Origin: Litoribacter populi
Lineage (GTDB): Bacteria; Bacteroidota; Bacteroidia; Cytophagales; Cyclobacteriaceae
Reading direction: 5' to 3'
Assembly (NCBI RefSeq): GCF_007483685.1
Contig: NZ_VMKN01000001.1
Location: 1,724,393-1,788,392 of the forward strand
Length of the DNA: 64,000 nucleotides
In this document: positions 8,838 to 18,172 of the stretch, one piece after another
How positions within the stretch are numbered: position 1 is the stretch's first letter
How the letters are laid out: the number at the start of each line of letters is the position of its first letter
Notes under the pieces: model-generated
What the model saw: only the letters and a program-made list of their open reading frames with translations
Database searches by the model: none
What the model was told of the DNA's origin: nothing
Translations under genes and position numbers: made by a program

Positions 8838-9907
8838 AGATAGCTATAATCGCTCACGCCAATTTCCCCATTAAAGAACCTTATGCGGGAGGCCTGGAAA
8901 TGATTACCTATCAGTTGGTAGTCAACCTACAAAAAATCGGACATCAGGTTGACCTTTATGCTCATCCGGATTCCGACAGTTCCTTACCATTAGTTTCGTT
9001 AGGTGATTGCAATTTTCCTTTTTTTGAAGAGGAATTTCAACCAGACTCTATGGGACTTTTTGAGCAGACCATGTCGGCATTTTATGCCAAGGTATGTTCA
9101 AAAATAAAAAATGGAAAATATGACTTGATTCATAATCATTCCCTTCACTATCTCCCGATTATTTTAGGAGAGGAAAGTGAAGTCCCGTTTATTACTTCAT
9201 TTCATACTCCAGTTTTCACTGAATTGAACTTTGCCTTGAAGACTATCCAAACCAGAAACCAACATTTCACTGCTGTGAGTCACAAACTGGCCGAGACCTA
9301 TGCTGAGTTTGTTAAATGTAGAGTGGTTTACAATGGGATTGACTTAGGGAAATGGAATCTGGTAGATAGTAATCTTGGAGATTATGTTTTTTGGTATGGG
9401 AGGGTTTGTCCTGAAAAAGGAACCCATTTGGCTATTGAGGCTGCTCGATTATTGGGTAAAAAGATATTGCTTGCAGGACCCTTGAGTAATTTGGCATACT
9501 TCCACAATAAGGTCGAAAACTTAATCGATGACGACCAATGTGTCTATTTGGGACATTTGAATCAAGATGAGGTTAATAAAGTGTTGGGAATGGCAGAGGT
9601 GATGCTCTTTACAAGCACATGGGATGAACCCTACGGGCTTTCCATTGCGGAATCTTTGGCTTGTGGTACGCCTGTGGTCTCGTTTGATAAAGGTGCGGCA
9701 AAGGAGATATTGACTGAAAAAACCGGAAGGATTGTAAAGCCATTTGATATTGAATTATATGCTAATGCTATAGAGGAGGCGTCTCTGCTTGATCGAATTA
9801 CTTGTAGAAAAAGAGCTGAGGAATTTTGCGGGGTGGAAAAGATGATGCAGGGATACTTGGACTTATACAACAGTTTGACTATTAGTTCAAGCTTAATACA
9901 TAATTGA
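8834..9907 (+). CDS. Family 4 glycosyltransferase
   Basis: This 357-residue GT-B retaining glycosyltransferase probably transfers a sugar from a nucleotide donor onto a growing glycan or lipid acceptor in the cytosol. The N-terminal domain has AGGLEMITYQLVVNLQKIGH and the donor domain has YGRVCPEKGTHLAIEAARLL, then STWDEPYGLSIAESLACGTPV with the Glu-x7-Glu pattern of GT4. The start overlaps the stop of the preceding broken glycosyltransferase (ATGA), so translation is coupled. It is the second gene of a four-gene glycosyltransferase operon. The sugar specificity cannot be read from the sequence. Confidence 0.88.
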   Translation: MKIAIIAHANFPIKEPYAGGLEMITYQLVVNLQKIGHQVDLYAHPDSDSSLPLVSLGDCNFPFFEEEFQPDSMGLFEQTMSAFYAKVCSKIKNGKYDLIHNHSLHYLPIILGEESEVPFITSFHTPVFTELNFALKTIQTRNQHFTAVSHKLAETYAEFVKCRVVYNGIDLGKWNLVDSNLGDYVFWYGRVCPEKGTHLAIEAARLLGKKILLAGPLSNLAYFHNKVENLIDDDQCVYLGHLNQDEVNKVLGMAEVMLFTSTWDEPYGLSIAESLACGTPVVSFDKGAAKEILTEKTGRIVKPFDIELYANAIEEASLLDRITCRKRAEEFCGVEKMMQGYLDLYNSLTISSSLIHN

Positions 9908-9908
9908 T

Positions 9909-10991
9909 ATGCTCGGATACTACGCACATCAGCATGGAAATGGGCATTCCAACTATGCCCAGATTTTTGCAAAGGCTTCAGGCTATAAGATCCCCATTTT
10001 TACCAGTGGATACTTTAAGTTTGATCCAGGTGTGAAAGTTTACCATCTGCCACAGGAAGATCCGGATGGCACGGAAACTAGCCAAGATATTATTCCAGTG
10101 CCTGATTACTTACATTATTCACCTGTGGGGCAACTTTCAATTCAGCAAAGAAGTGCAAAATTGCTTCAGACCGTTTTGGATGAGGGGGTGAAATTGATGA
10201 TCGTGGATTTAAGTGTTGAGATGGCCGCTTTATGCAGGGCGGCAAGTGTGCCCTATGCTTATGTGAGGTTGCCCGGAAATAGAAATGATTCCGGGCATTT
10301 GCAAGCATTTCAAGGAGCTACCTTTTTACTAGCCTATTATCCAAAGGAAGTAGACTCAAATGAAATTCCCACATGGATTAAAGAAAAAACCATTTATTTA
10401 GGCTTTTTTGATCGATTTGGTTCAGATGAAAGGTCAACGACTGCATTTTCCAAGGAAATAAATACCGTCGCGGTAATTAGCGGGAAAGGTGGAAATGAAA
10501 ACCTCAAAGCAAACCTTCCAAAAATATTTGAAAGATTTAAAGACAGTAGAATTGACATATATGGTTTAGGTTTGCCGAATGGGCAACATGATGATAATAT
10601 ACGGTTAGTCGATTATGTGGAGGGTTTTCAACAAGTGCTGAAGGATTCCGATTTAATCATTGGGAATTGTGGGCTTAATACGGTTTCGGAAATTTTGGGA
10701 AGCAGAAAACCTTTTCTTTCTATTGCAGAGGAGAGGCCATTTGATGAGCAATACAATATGATGAAATTTCTTGTCCAATATGACCTCTCTGTCAACCTAA
10801 TGGATGCGTATGGTATGACAGACCAAGAAATTCTTCAAAAAGGTACAATTAATCCTGAATTTTTAAACCCTCAGGCACCTGCCCAATTACTCAATTGGCT
10901 GGACAAGCAGGCTTATCACCCAAGAAATATCGTACAAAATCTTCGTGAACGGAATACACAAACCTCAAAAAAGATTATTAATGAAATTTAG
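9909..10991 (+). CDS. GT-B glycosyltransferase, MurG/family 28-like
   Basis: This 360-residue protein starts one base after the previous stop. The N-terminal motif GYYAHQHGNGHSNYAQIF carries the Gly-rich acceptor-side loop and His pair typical of MurG/UGT-like GT-B enzymes. The C-terminal domain has VAVISGKGGNEN and the donor-binding phrase DLIIGNCGLNTVSEIL, equivalent to the MurG GGxNTxxE site. It likely adds one sugar in the same pathway as its neighbours. Its 3' end overlaps the next gene by 11 bases. Acceptor and donor are unknown. Confidence 0.75.
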   Translation: MLGYYAHQHGNGHSNYAQIFAKASGYKIPIFTSGYFKFDPGVKVYHLPQEDPDGTETSQDIIPVPDYLHYSPVGQLSIQQRSAKLLQTVLDEGVKLMIVDLSVEMAALCRAASVPYAYVRLPGNRNDSGHLQAFQGATFLLAYYPKEVDSNEIPTWIKEKTIYLGFFDRFGSDERSTTAFSKEINTVAVISGKGGNENLKANLPKIFERFKDSRIDIYGLGLPNGQHDDNIRLVDYVEGFQQVLKDSDLIIGNCGLNTVSEILGSRKPFLSIAEERPFDEQYNMMKFLVQYDLSVNLMDAYGMTDQEILQKGTINPEFLNPQAPAQLLNWLDKQAYHPRNIVQNLRERNTQTSKKIINEI

Positions 10992-11829
10992 CCTTATCAT
11001 CATTTTCAGTGGCAGGACAAATCACCTAAGAAAATTATTGAAAGGAGTGAGACAGTCCAGTTTAAAACCAACTGAAATCATGCTAGTGGGAATCAATGAG
11101 AGCCAGGTCGATTTGACCGATTTTCCTGACCTTCCTATATTTTTTCAAAACATACAAACAAGTTCAACATTATTGCCAATCGCTGAAGCTCGAAATGCCG
11201 GAGCTAGATTTGCCCAATATGAGAAACTTATATTTTTAGACGTGGACTGCATTCCCGGGAAAGATTTTTTTCGATCGGTGTTAAAAGATCAAGTTGTCAG
11301 TTCGGGTTGTGTGATGGGGACCCCATATTATCTGGATAGGGAATGTGATGTGGTGGAGGATGAATTGCTTAATTATTCCATACCCCATCCACATAGACCT
11401 TTTGACAAAGAGGTCATTCAAATCCTAGACTACAATTTATTCTGGTCCTTATGTTTTCTAATAGACAAAAAGACATTTTTTGAAATAGATGGGTTTGATG
11501 AAAGTTATAAGGGATATGGAGCTGAGGATACGGATTTTGGATGGAAGTTGGCGGAAAATAATATTAGTTTTTATCAATCTCCAGCCAGGGTTTTTCATCA
11601 GCAGCATCCAGTATACTCACCTCCTTACCACTATTTTCAGGCGATAGTCAGAAATGCCGAGATTTTTCATAAAAAATGGGGGAAGTGGGTGATGGAGGAT
11701 TGGCTGGAAGCTTTCTCTAAGAAAGGGTTGATTAATTGGAGTTCTGACATGGAAGGTATCACAGTTATCAGAGAGCCTAAGTTTGAGGAAGTCCAAGAAG
11801 TGATTAAGCCCAATGCGAGATTTATGTAG
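10981..11829 (+). CDS. Family 2 glycosyltransferase
   Basis: This 282-residue GT-A enzyme is the last gene of the glycosyltransferase operon. The ATG at 10981 is chosen because it begins the family's first strand (MKFSLIIIFSGRTNHL). The frame is open 36 bases further upstream. The metal-binding DxD is LDVDCI, the acceptor-side phrase is EARNAGARFAQYEKLIFLD, and the C-terminal catalytic region GFDESYKGYGAEDTDFGWKL has the Glu-Asp pair. C-terminal HQQHPVYSPP resembles the tail of galactosyltransferase-like GT2 proteins. It has no membrane segment. It overlaps the preceding gene by 11 bases, so the two are translationally linked. Confidence 0.85.
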   Translation: MKFSLIIIFSGRTNHLRKLLKGVRQSSLKPTEIMLVGINESQVDLTDFPDLPIFFQNIQTSSTLLPIAEARNAGARFAQYEKLIFLDVDCIPGKDFFRSVLKDQVVSSGCVMGTPYYLDRECDVVEDELLNYSIPHPHRPFDKEVIQILDYNLFWSLCFLIDKKTFFEIDGFDESYKGYGAEDTDFGWKLAENNISFYQSPARVFHQQHPVYSPPYHYFQAIVRNAEIFHKKWGKWVMEDWLEAFSKKGLINWSSDMEGITVIREPKFEEVQEVIKPNARFM

Positions 11830-11891
11830 GTAATTTTATCCAATAAGGTTGAGATTATTCATAATTTAGCTGTCTATCGAAACCTAGCCTT

Positions 11892-13040
11892 ATGGATTTT
11901 GTCAAAAAGAGAAGAATTGCCTTGAGCAGTTTGTTTTTTCTTTCCGGATTATGCTTTGCCTCCTGGGCTACGAGAATCCCTGAAATTCAGCTCAAGTTTT
12001 CCTTGTCTGAGGGAGAACTTGGAGCATTGCTTTTGGGGATGCCTTTCGGGTCTTTGATTGCACTGCCCCTTGCAGGATACGTTGTTCACAGGTTTGGTAG
12101 CAGGGTAGTATTGTTGTCATCGGGCCTATGTTATGGATTATTTCTTGTCTTTATAGGTTTGAGCGACTCCCTTTATTCTCTTTCGTGGATTGTGGTGGTC
12201 TTTGGTATGCTGGGAAACATCATGAATATAGCCCTTAATACCCATGCGATAGAGATTGAGGATATTTACAAAAGGAACATTTTGGGATCATTTCATGGTC
12301 TGTGGAGTTTGGCAGGATTTACTGGTGCAGGAATTGGGGGCTTGACTATATATTTTGGACTGCCGGCTTTTCAGCACTTTTTAATCGTTGCAGCCATTGT
12401 TTTGGGTATTGTCCTAACTTCTCAAGGTTACATCATTAAAGAAAGAAAGGCCAGAGGAGGTTCAGGGATGGTTTTGAGAAAACCTGATAAACTGCTTTTG
12501 CGCGTTGGCTTGGTTGGTTTTTTTGGGATGATGTGTGAGGGTTGCATGTTTGACTGGAGTGGCGTTTATTTCAAAAAGGTTGTGGAAATACATCCTAGTT
12601 ACGTGGCCACGGGATATGTGGCTTTCATGGCGGCAATGGCCTCAGGTCGCTTTATGTCTGATGCGATCATCAACAGAATTGGGAAGATTTTGACTTTGAG
12701 AATCAGTGGGGTGATGATAGGAGTTGGACTATTATTGGCCGTAATCTTTCCTTATGTTGTCACTGGAGTAATGGGTTTTATTTTGGTTGGTTTTGGAACG
12801 GCTGCGGTCATTCCGCTTTCATATAGTATTGCGGGAAGGTCGAAGGTTTTTTCCCCCGGAGTTGCTCTCTCGCTGGTGGCTACCATCAGCTTTTTCGGCT
12901 TTCTTCTCGGGCCGCCACTCATAGGATTTATAGGGGAGTTGTTCAATCTAAGGGTCTCCTTTACTATCATTGCGGTGATGGGATTATGTATTACCTTGTT
13001 GATGAGTATCCGGAAGGAAGTTTTTGAGGAGATAAAATAA
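11892..13040 (+). CDS. MFS transporter (YbjJ-like)
   Basis: This 382-residue inner-membrane protein has about twelve hydrophobic helices. The N-terminal WATRIPEIQLKFSLSEGELGALLLGMPFGSL and the loop AGYVVHRFGSRVV (the MFS G-x3-D/R-x-G region) match the YbjJ/FucP-like group. It also carries LGSFHGLWSLAGFTGAGIGG, a hallmark of this subfamily. The second half opens with VGLVGFFGMMCEGCMFDWSGVYF. The substrate is not predictable. It starts 62 bases after the glycosyltransferase operon, so co-transcription is possible but not shown. Confidence 0.85.
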   Translation: MDFVKKRRIALSSLFFLSGLCFASWATRIPEIQLKFSLSEGELGALLLGMPFGSLIALPLAGYVVHRFGSRVVLLSSGLCYGLFLVFIGLSDSLYSLSWIVVVFGMLGNIMNIALNTHAIEIEDIYKRNILGSFHGLWSLAGFTGAGIGGLTIYFGLPAFQHFLIVAAIVLGIVLTSQGYIIKERKARGGSGMVLRKPDKLLLRVGLVGFFGMMCEGCMFDWSGVYFKKVVEIHPSYVATGYVAFMAAMASGRFMSDAIINRIGKILTLRISGVMIGVGLLLAVIFPYVVTGVMGFILVGFGTAAVIPLSYSIAGRSKVFSPGVALSLVATISFFGFLLGPPLIGFIGELFNLRVSFTIIAVMGLCITLLMSIRKEVFEEIK

Positions 13041-13044
13041 TAAA

Positions 13045-13067
13045 GCCACCGACCCAGGGCCGGTGGC
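13045..13067 (+). terminator. Hairpin after the MFS gene
   Basis: GC-rich 7-bp stem (GCCACCG / CGGTGGC) five bases after the stop codon. No T run follows, so it is a weak or Rho-assisted terminator, or an mRNA 3' stabiliser. Confidence 0.5.
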
Positions 13068-13228
13068 CTACTCAGCATAGTTTAGGGTGATTAAACTTTC
13101 CGCTTGAGTATTTGTAGATTTGGCAGTTGAAATAAATGATTTCAAATCCTATGCCTTTTATTGGTTTTCGTTGTTTTGCGTAAGTGATTTTACTTATAAC
13201 CATTTAAATACAAAAAATAAGTTAAGAC

Positions 13229-13546
13229 ATGGATCTAGAAAATTTTGAAACTTTGGTAAAAACGCATGAAGCTGTGCTATTTTATTTTTCGGGTGATACT
13301 TGTTCTGTTTGTTCTAGTTTGAAACCGAAAGTGAGAGATTTAATGGCTGCAAAGTATCCAAAAGTAACTGTATATTACGTGGGGACTTCAGAAAGCCCCA
13401 TGCTATGTGCGCAATTAAGGATGCTGAGTGTGCCGGGTATTCTTTTCATCATGAAAGGAAAAGAGGTTTTCCGGTCAAACGGCCTTATATCTATGAAAGA
13501 GCTTGATTCTAAAATTAACAGAGCCTATTCCCTTTATTTTAATTAA
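13229..13546 (+). CDS. Thioredoxin-like protein
   Basis: This 105-residue single-domain protein has a thioredoxin fold. The redox pair is C25-S-V-C28 in FSGDTCSVCSSLKP, where thioredoxin itself has CGPC, and the cis-proline loop is LSVPGILFIMKGKEVFRSNG. The changed CxxC inner residues imply a different redox potential. There is no signal peptide, so it should act in the cytosol as a thiol reductase or carrier. A DoxX-type membrane protein begins 10 bases after its stop, so the two are likely an operon. Confidence 0.85.
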   Translation: MDLENFETLVKTHEAVLFYFSGDTCSVCSSLKPKVRDLMAAKYPKVTVYYVGTSESPMLCAQLRMLSVPGILFIMKGKEVFRSNGLISMKELDSKINRAYSLYFN

Positions 13547-13556
13547 AAATTCGATA

Positions 13557-13988
13557 ATGTTTAATTCAATTATCAGAACACCAGCCGATAAAAGTATAAT
13601 ATTGATACGTTTAATGGTAGGTGCAGTTTTCCTATCGGAAGGTATACAGAAGTTCCTGTTTCCCGCTGTCCGTGGAGCCGGAAGGTTTGAGAAAATTGGC
13701 ATGCCCAACCCTGAGTTTTTGGGGGGATTTGTGGGTTTTTTCGAAATTGCATGTGGTCTATTAATTTTGATAGGCTTGCTCACGAGGTTTGCAGCAATAC
13801 CTACTTTGATCATTATGCTGGTAGCCATAGCCACGACCAAATCCGAAGTGCTGGCCCAGGAGGGGTTTTGGGAAATGATGCATGGAAGCCGTACAGATTG
13901 GGCCATGCTATTGGGTAGCATATTTTTGGTAATTAAAGGGGGCGGACGCTGGTCTGTTGACTTTTCCATGATGGGAAAAATAAGGTAG
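13557..13988 (+). CDS. DoxX family membrane protein
   Basis: This 143-residue membrane protein has four hydrophobic helices. The start at 13557 is chosen because the frame further upstream overlaps the thioredoxin-like gene. IRLMVGAVFLSEGIQKFLFP at the first helix and GGFVGFFEIACGLLILIGLLTRFAAIP at the second are characteristic of DoxX/DoxD. DoxX proteins in other bacteria take part in membrane thiol or quinone redox balance, which would suit its thioredoxin-like neighbour. That functional link is inference. Confidence 0.85.
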   Translation: MFNSIIRTPADKSIILIRLMVGAVFLSEGIQKFLFPAVRGAGRFEKIGMPNPEFLGGFVGFFEIACGLLILIGLLTRFAAIPTLIIMLVAIATTKSEVLAQEGFWEMMHGSRTDWAMLLGSIFLVIKGGGRWSVDFSMMGKIR

Positions 13989-14080
13989 TCACCCTCCAGC
14001 TATGTCGTCAAACTGTTTTGGAAAATTAGCTTAAAACACCGTATTTGCTAATTGTTAAAATCTGATTCCCTTCCCCAAAA

Positions 14081-16183
14081 ATGAAAGTTTGCATTGCTGA
14101 GAAACCGAGTGTAGCCAAGGATATCGCAACCGTAATAGGCGCCAAAGTGAAGAAGGACGGCTATTATGAAGGCAATGGATACCAAGTCACCTGGACGTTT
14201 GGCCATTTTTGCACGCTCAAGGAACCTCACGATTACACCACCCAGTGGAAGTATTGGCGATTAGAGGATTTACCCATGATCCCGCCTCAATTCGGAATTA
14301 AACTGATTGACAACGAGGGCGTAAAGAGGCAATTTGGGATCATTGAAAAACTTGTATCCTCTTGTGAAGAAGTCATCAACTGCGGGGATGCGGGACAGGA
14401 AGGAGAATTGATACAGCGATGGGTATTGCTCAAAGCCAAATGCAAGGTTCCAGTGAAAAGGCTTTGGATTTCTTCTTTGACAGAAAATGCCATTCGGGAA
14501 GGTTTTGAAAAACTCAAGGAAGGGGAAAAATACAATCTACTCTACGCCGCCGGAAGTGCCCGTGCAATTGGTGATTGGCTTTTAGGCATGAATGCCACCA
14601 GACTCTTTACCAAGAAATTTGCACAGCAAAAGACCGTCTTGTCGATAGGGAGGGTGCAGACACCTACTTTGGCTATGCTGGTGCAAAGGCAGAAAGAAAT
14701 CGATGCCTTCAACATGGAGGTTTATTGGGAACTCAAAACCCTCTATCGCGAAACGGAATTCACTGCCAACATCGAGCGGATAAAAACGGAAGAGAAGGCC
14801 AATAAGGGGTTGGATTATCTCAAGCAAAACGACTTTGAAATCACATCTTTTGAGAGAAAAGAGGGGAAAGAAGGGAATCCAAGACTTTTTGACTTGACAG
14901 CTCTGCAAGTGGAGGCCAATAAGAAATACGGATATTCGGCTGAGGACACTTTAAAATATGTTCAGAGTCTTTACGAAAAGAAATATGTTACCTACCCAAG
15001 GGTGGATACCACATACCTATCTGAAGATTTACATCCCAAAATCCCAGGGATTTTGAGCAGTATGAAATTTTATGAAAGGCTCATAACGCCGATTTTGGCC
15101 CAGCCTATTCCGATGAGCAAATCAGTTTTTGATGACAAAAAGGTTACCGACCACCACGCCATTATTCCCACAGAGGTGTTGCCTACGGGGATATATGCAG
15201 CCGAGGAGAAACGTGTCTATGACTTGATCGCCAAACGGTTTATAGCGGTATTTTATCCAGAATGTAAAGTTGCCAATACCACTGTTTTGGGAATGGTGGG
15301 CCAGGTTGAATTCAAAGCGACAGGGAAGCAGATTCTCGAGCCGGGCTGGAAGCTTGTTTATGCCAATGATGCAAAGAAGGAAAAAGATAAGGATGAGGAG
15401 AAGCTTATGCCTGAATTTGAGGTAGGCGAAAAAGGTCCTCACGATCCCAAGGTTCATCAAGGCAAAACTACTCCCCCGAAGGCTTACACTGAAGCTACAT
15501 TATTGCGGGCAATGGAAACGGCCGGGAAGCAAGTGGATAACGAGGAGATGAGGGAGCTCCTAAAGGAAAATGGTATCGGCCGCCCATCCACCCGTGCCAA
15601 TATTATCGAAACTTTATTCAAGCGCAAATACATTGAAAAGCGGAAAAAGAACATTTATCCAACACAGACGGGAATAGACCTCATAGACTGTATAGAAAAT
15701 GATTTGTTGAAAAGTCCGGAATTAACTGGGGTGTGGGAAAGAAAGCTGAGGCAGATCGAGAAGGGCGAATATGACCCAGCGGTATTTAAGGAGGAGCTGG
15801 TCAAGATGGTGGTGGATTTAACTTTTGAGGTGAAAAATTCACAATTTAGAAGGATTGAAGTAGTGGAAAAGGCTCCCGATCCAGTCAAGCCCAAAGCTAA
15901 GAAACAAGTGAAGGAAAAGGTCTCACCAGAGGATCTGGATTGCCCTAAATGCAAAAGCCATAAATTACTGACAGGAAAAACGGCCTATGGCTGTGGGAAT
16001 TTCAAGGATTGCGGGTTTAAACTGCCTTTTATGGTTTATGGGAAAAAGCTCACGAATGGTCAGGTCCAAGACTTGCTTGAGAAAGGCAAAACCAGAAAAC
16101 TTAAAGGACTTGTAAGTGCCAGTGGTGAAGTAAAAGATGCCAAACTGGTTTTTACAGATATGTTTGATATAGGTTTGGAATAA
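14081..16183 (+). CDS. topB: DNA topoisomerase III (type IA)
   Basis: This 700-residue type IA topoisomerase cuts and passes single DNA strands. The TOPRIM domain opens with MKVCIAEKPSVAKDIA and carries NCGDAGQEGELIQR with the metal-binding Asp/Glu residues. The active-site tyrosine is Y305 in KYVTYPRVDTTYL. ENGIGRPSTRANIIETLFKR is the conserved domain IV/III loop. The C-terminus (about 630-655) has a four-cysteine zinc-ribbon, CPKCKSHKL...CGNFKDCGF. This form is widespread as accessory topoisomerase III in Bacteroidota. It stands alone, with no conjugation genes around it, which argues against an integrative element. Confidence 0.93.
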   Translation: MKVCIAEKPSVAKDIATVIGAKVKKDGYYEGNGYQVTWTFGHFCTLKEPHDYTTQWKYWRLEDLPMIPPQFGIKLIDNEGVKRQFGIIEKLVSSCEEVINCGDAGQEGELIQRWVLLKAKCKVPVKRLWISSLTENAIREGFEKLKEGEKYNLLYAAGSARAIGDWLLGMNATRLFTKKFAQQKTVLSIGRVQTPTLAMLVQRQKEIDAFNMEVYWELKTLYRETEFTANIERIKTEEKANKGLDYLKQNDFEITSFERKEGKEGNPRLFDLTALQVEANKKYGYSAEDTLKYVQSLYEKKYVTYPRVDTTYLSEDLHPKIPGILSSMKFYERLITPILAQPIPMSKSVFDDKKVTDHHAIIPTEVLPTGIYAAEEKRVYDLIAKRFIAVFYPECKVANTTVLGMVGQVEFKATGKQILEPGWKLVYANDAKKEKDKDEEKLMPEFEVGEKGPHDPKVHQGKTTPPKAYTEATLLRAMETAGKQVDNEEMRELLKENGIGRPSTRANIIETLFKRKYIEKRKKNIYPTQTGIDLIDCIENDLLKSPELTGVWERKLRQIEKGEYDPAVFKEELVKMVVDLTFEVKNSQFRRIEVVEKAPDPVKPKAKKQVKEKVSPEDLDCPKCKSHKLLTGKTAYGCGNFKDCGFKLPFMVYGKKLTNGQVQDLLEKGKTRKLKGLVSASGEVKDAKLVFTDMFDIGLE

Positions 16184-16329
16184 GAATTTCAGCCTTGCTT
16201 TAATTAGTTGACGTTTGCATCTTTGGACATTATGCGTGAGTGCTATATTAATAAATGATTAATTTCAGTATTATCTGAGACAAAAGTATTTAAAATACGT
16301 ATAGGGAGTAGACTGCTAATTTTATTTGT

Positions 16330-16944
16330 ATGAAAAAAGCTTTTACATCTCTCTTCTTTATTTTTGCGCTCCTTGCGGTTTTTATCACTGTGAATAAAGT
16401 CTATTCTGGGAAAAAAGAATTGGTTTTTTCTGGACTTTATGAACAAGTTAACGTGTTTTTGGGCAGCGGTAAAGATTATTTTAATTACGTGAGCTATCCG
16501 CAATCTTCTCCAACAGTTTCCTTTGATGAGTTTTTCATAGAAATTGTTCATCAGGGTAAAATGCTGTCCCAACCTGATGTTTTTAAATTTTTTGGTGTAA
16601 GCCGGATGGATATGGATATGCCAGACAGTTTTACTCAGAGAATCCAAGATATTCAAATATTTAGCGACAATACATTTCACGATATTCAGCCAGGGGAAGA
16701 TTTGAAGAGATTTTTCTCAATTGAAAAAAAGGTTGGTCCAAAATATCCAGCAGAATGTATTAAACTAGAGGTTGAGGAGCTAGCAGACTTGAAGCTTCGC
16801 GATTTTTCCACTTTTCTGTTTACATTGAAGGATGCGCCAGAGTTAACTTCCACGCATCGTTTCAAAATCATCTATGAGTTGACTGACGGAAAGGTGCTGG
16901 AATCCATAAGCCGACCGATTACAGTGCTTGGACAAGTATTGTAA
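16330..16944 (+). CDS. Exported or membrane-anchored protein of unknown function
   Basis: I do not recognise this 204-residue protein. It begins with a Lys-Lys start and a hydrophobic segment (residues 7-22), which could be a signal peptide or an anchor. The rest is a soluble beta-rich domain, with phrases such as SQPDVFKFFGVSRMDMDMPDSFTQ and a C-terminal HRFKIIYELTDGKVLESISRPITVLG that looks like an immunoglobulin-like or carbohydrate-binding strand pattern. The stop codon runs directly into a perfect 15-bp hairpin. The next gene begins 44 bases later, so the two may be transcribed together. Confidence 0.65.
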   Translation: MKKAFTSLFFIFALLAVFITVNKVYSGKKELVFSGLYEQVNVFLGSGKDYFNYVSYPQSSPTVSFDEFFIEIVHQGKMLSQPDVFKFFGVSRMDMDMPDSFTQRIQDIQIFSDNTFHDIQPGEDLKRFFSIEKKVGPKYPAECIKLEVEELADLKLRDFSTFLFTLKDAPELTSTHRFKIIYELTDGKVLESISRPITVLGQVL

Positions 16945-16983
16945 GAAAACTTCCGAACCAAAATTTGAGTTCGGAAGTTTTCT
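16944..16983 (+). promoter_or_regulatory. Perfect 15-bp hairpin between two genes, abutting a GTG start
   Basis: The arms 16944-16958 and 16969-16983 are exact reverse complements with a 10-base loop. The hairpin begins at the last base of the preceding stop codon and ends four bases before the GTG start at 16988. It contains the only purine-rich ribosome-site candidate (GGAAG at 16973-16977). It may terminate transcription, although its 3' side ends in TTTTCT rather than a long T run, or it may hide the ribosome site. Confidence 0.7.
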
Positions 16984-16987
16984 ACCT

Positions 16988-18106
16988 GTGAAGAAGCAAA
17001 AACTAAAAGCCCTATTTCCTATTGCTAAACTTTTTACTGCTATCCTTATTTTTTTTATAATTCCTGATTTGCAGGCTCAGCAGTATACAGTAATCCCTAT
17101 AGAAACTCCCGTGATAGAATGGCAACCGCGTGGTTATGTATTTGAAGGATTTACAGATGAAAGATCCCAAGAAGCGCTAGGTGGGGTATTTGTGACAAAT
17201 ACCCAGGTTCGGTCGGGGCACTTGGAAAGTGAAATTGGTGAAATTATGAGCCGGATAACACCCTCTCCGCAAAAGTCCGGTCAGAATAACGTCGTATATG
17301 GAAGAGTGATGGAGCTTAGTGTGGAAGAAAAAGTCCTCTCATCCAACGTGGTTGAAGGTAGAATTAACCTTTCCTATGCCTTTGAACAGCTCAAGAATGA
17401 TTCATTTTCTCATTTGTTGGACTATCAAGGTGGGGTAACCTATAAAAGGTCAACCCATCGAACCGACCTCATTGGTTCAGCCTTGGGGAAAGCATTAGCA
17501 GCGGGTTTGAGGCATTTTCACGAATGGATGGAAGACGAGATGCAGATTAATCCCAGCTTTTCTACAGAACTGCTAATTTCCATTGAAAATTATGAAGAAG
17601 TGGAGGTAGGAGATACGGTATTTTATCATGCTGAAAGACCGCTTACTTGGGATGATTTTAAGGATAGACCAAATTCGGGGAGTAGGTTTGCTGCTTCTAT
17701 TTTTCCTTCATTTAGCATTGATGGTGACAGTGAGGTGGTCGATGGAAAATTAATACTTAATATGAGGTTAAAGGTTTTTATGCTTAAAAATGCTTCTTGG
17801 GTGGCGGGTGATTCCAAGAACACTTATGGGCTGAACCATGAGCAAAGGCATTTTGATTTAGTGAAAATTGTCGGAGAAAGATTTAGGCAAATGTTACTTA
17901 CCATGGATTTGGATCCCGAGGATTACGATAGCGAAATCAATTTTGAGTACTTAGAGGCTTTTCGGGAGATGAACCGGCTTCAGGCTGCCTATGATGAGGC
18001 CACTGCACATGGTCGAAATAAGCAAGCCCAGGCTGAATGGGATAAACTTATTGATGAAGTGTTAGAAACCCAGAACTGGCATTTGGTAGATCAACTTTTG
18101 AGGTAA
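16988..18106 (+). CDS. Exported protein with a DUF922-like putative metalloprotease domain
   Basis: This protein has about 372 residues. The GTG at 16988 is chosen because it directly opens a signal peptide (Lys-rich, then ALFPIAKLFTAILIFFIIP, cleavage near AQA-Q). The frame also reads upstream from a TTG at 16928, but that overlaps the previous gene and the hairpin. Residues about 190-300 contain LTWDDFKDRP and later YGLNHEQRHFDLVKI, the paired signatures of DUF922-type predicted secreted zinc proteases, with HEQRH standing for HExxH. The C-terminus is Glu-rich and helical. The N-terminal 180 residues are not recognised. Proteolytic activity is inferred only. Confidence 0.7.
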   Translation: MKKQKLKALFPIAKLFTAILIFFIIPDLQAQQYTVIPIETPVIEWQPRGYVFEGFTDERSQEALGGVFVTNTQVRSGHLESEIGEIMSRITPSPQKSGQNNVVYGRVMELSVEEKVLSSNVVEGRINLSYAFEQLKNDSFSHLLDYQGGVTYKRSTHRTDLIGSALGKALAAGLRHFHEWMEDEMQINPSFSTELLISIENYEEVEVGDTVFYHAERPLTWDDFKDRPNSGSRFAASIFPSFSIDGDSEVVDGKLILNMRLKVFMLKNASWVAGDSKNTYGLNHEQRHFDLVKIVGERFRQMLLTMDLDPEDYDSEINFEYLEAFREMNRLQAAYDEATAHGRNKQAQAEWDKLIDEVLETQNWHLVDQLLR

Positions 18107-18172
18107 CTAACTTATGGCATTACTTTAGTTGATTTTATTAAGGTCATATTTTTAACTAAAAATTGTTTTGCC

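Noticed and set aside
14081-16183. Topoisomerase III as part of an integrative conjugative element
   Set aside because: No relaxase, Tra genes, integrase or attachment repeats were seen nearby, and it is flanked by ordinary genes.
16928-16987. TTG start for the DUF922-like protein
   Set aside because: It would run through the previous stop codon and the hairpin; the GTG at 16988 opens a proper signal peptide.
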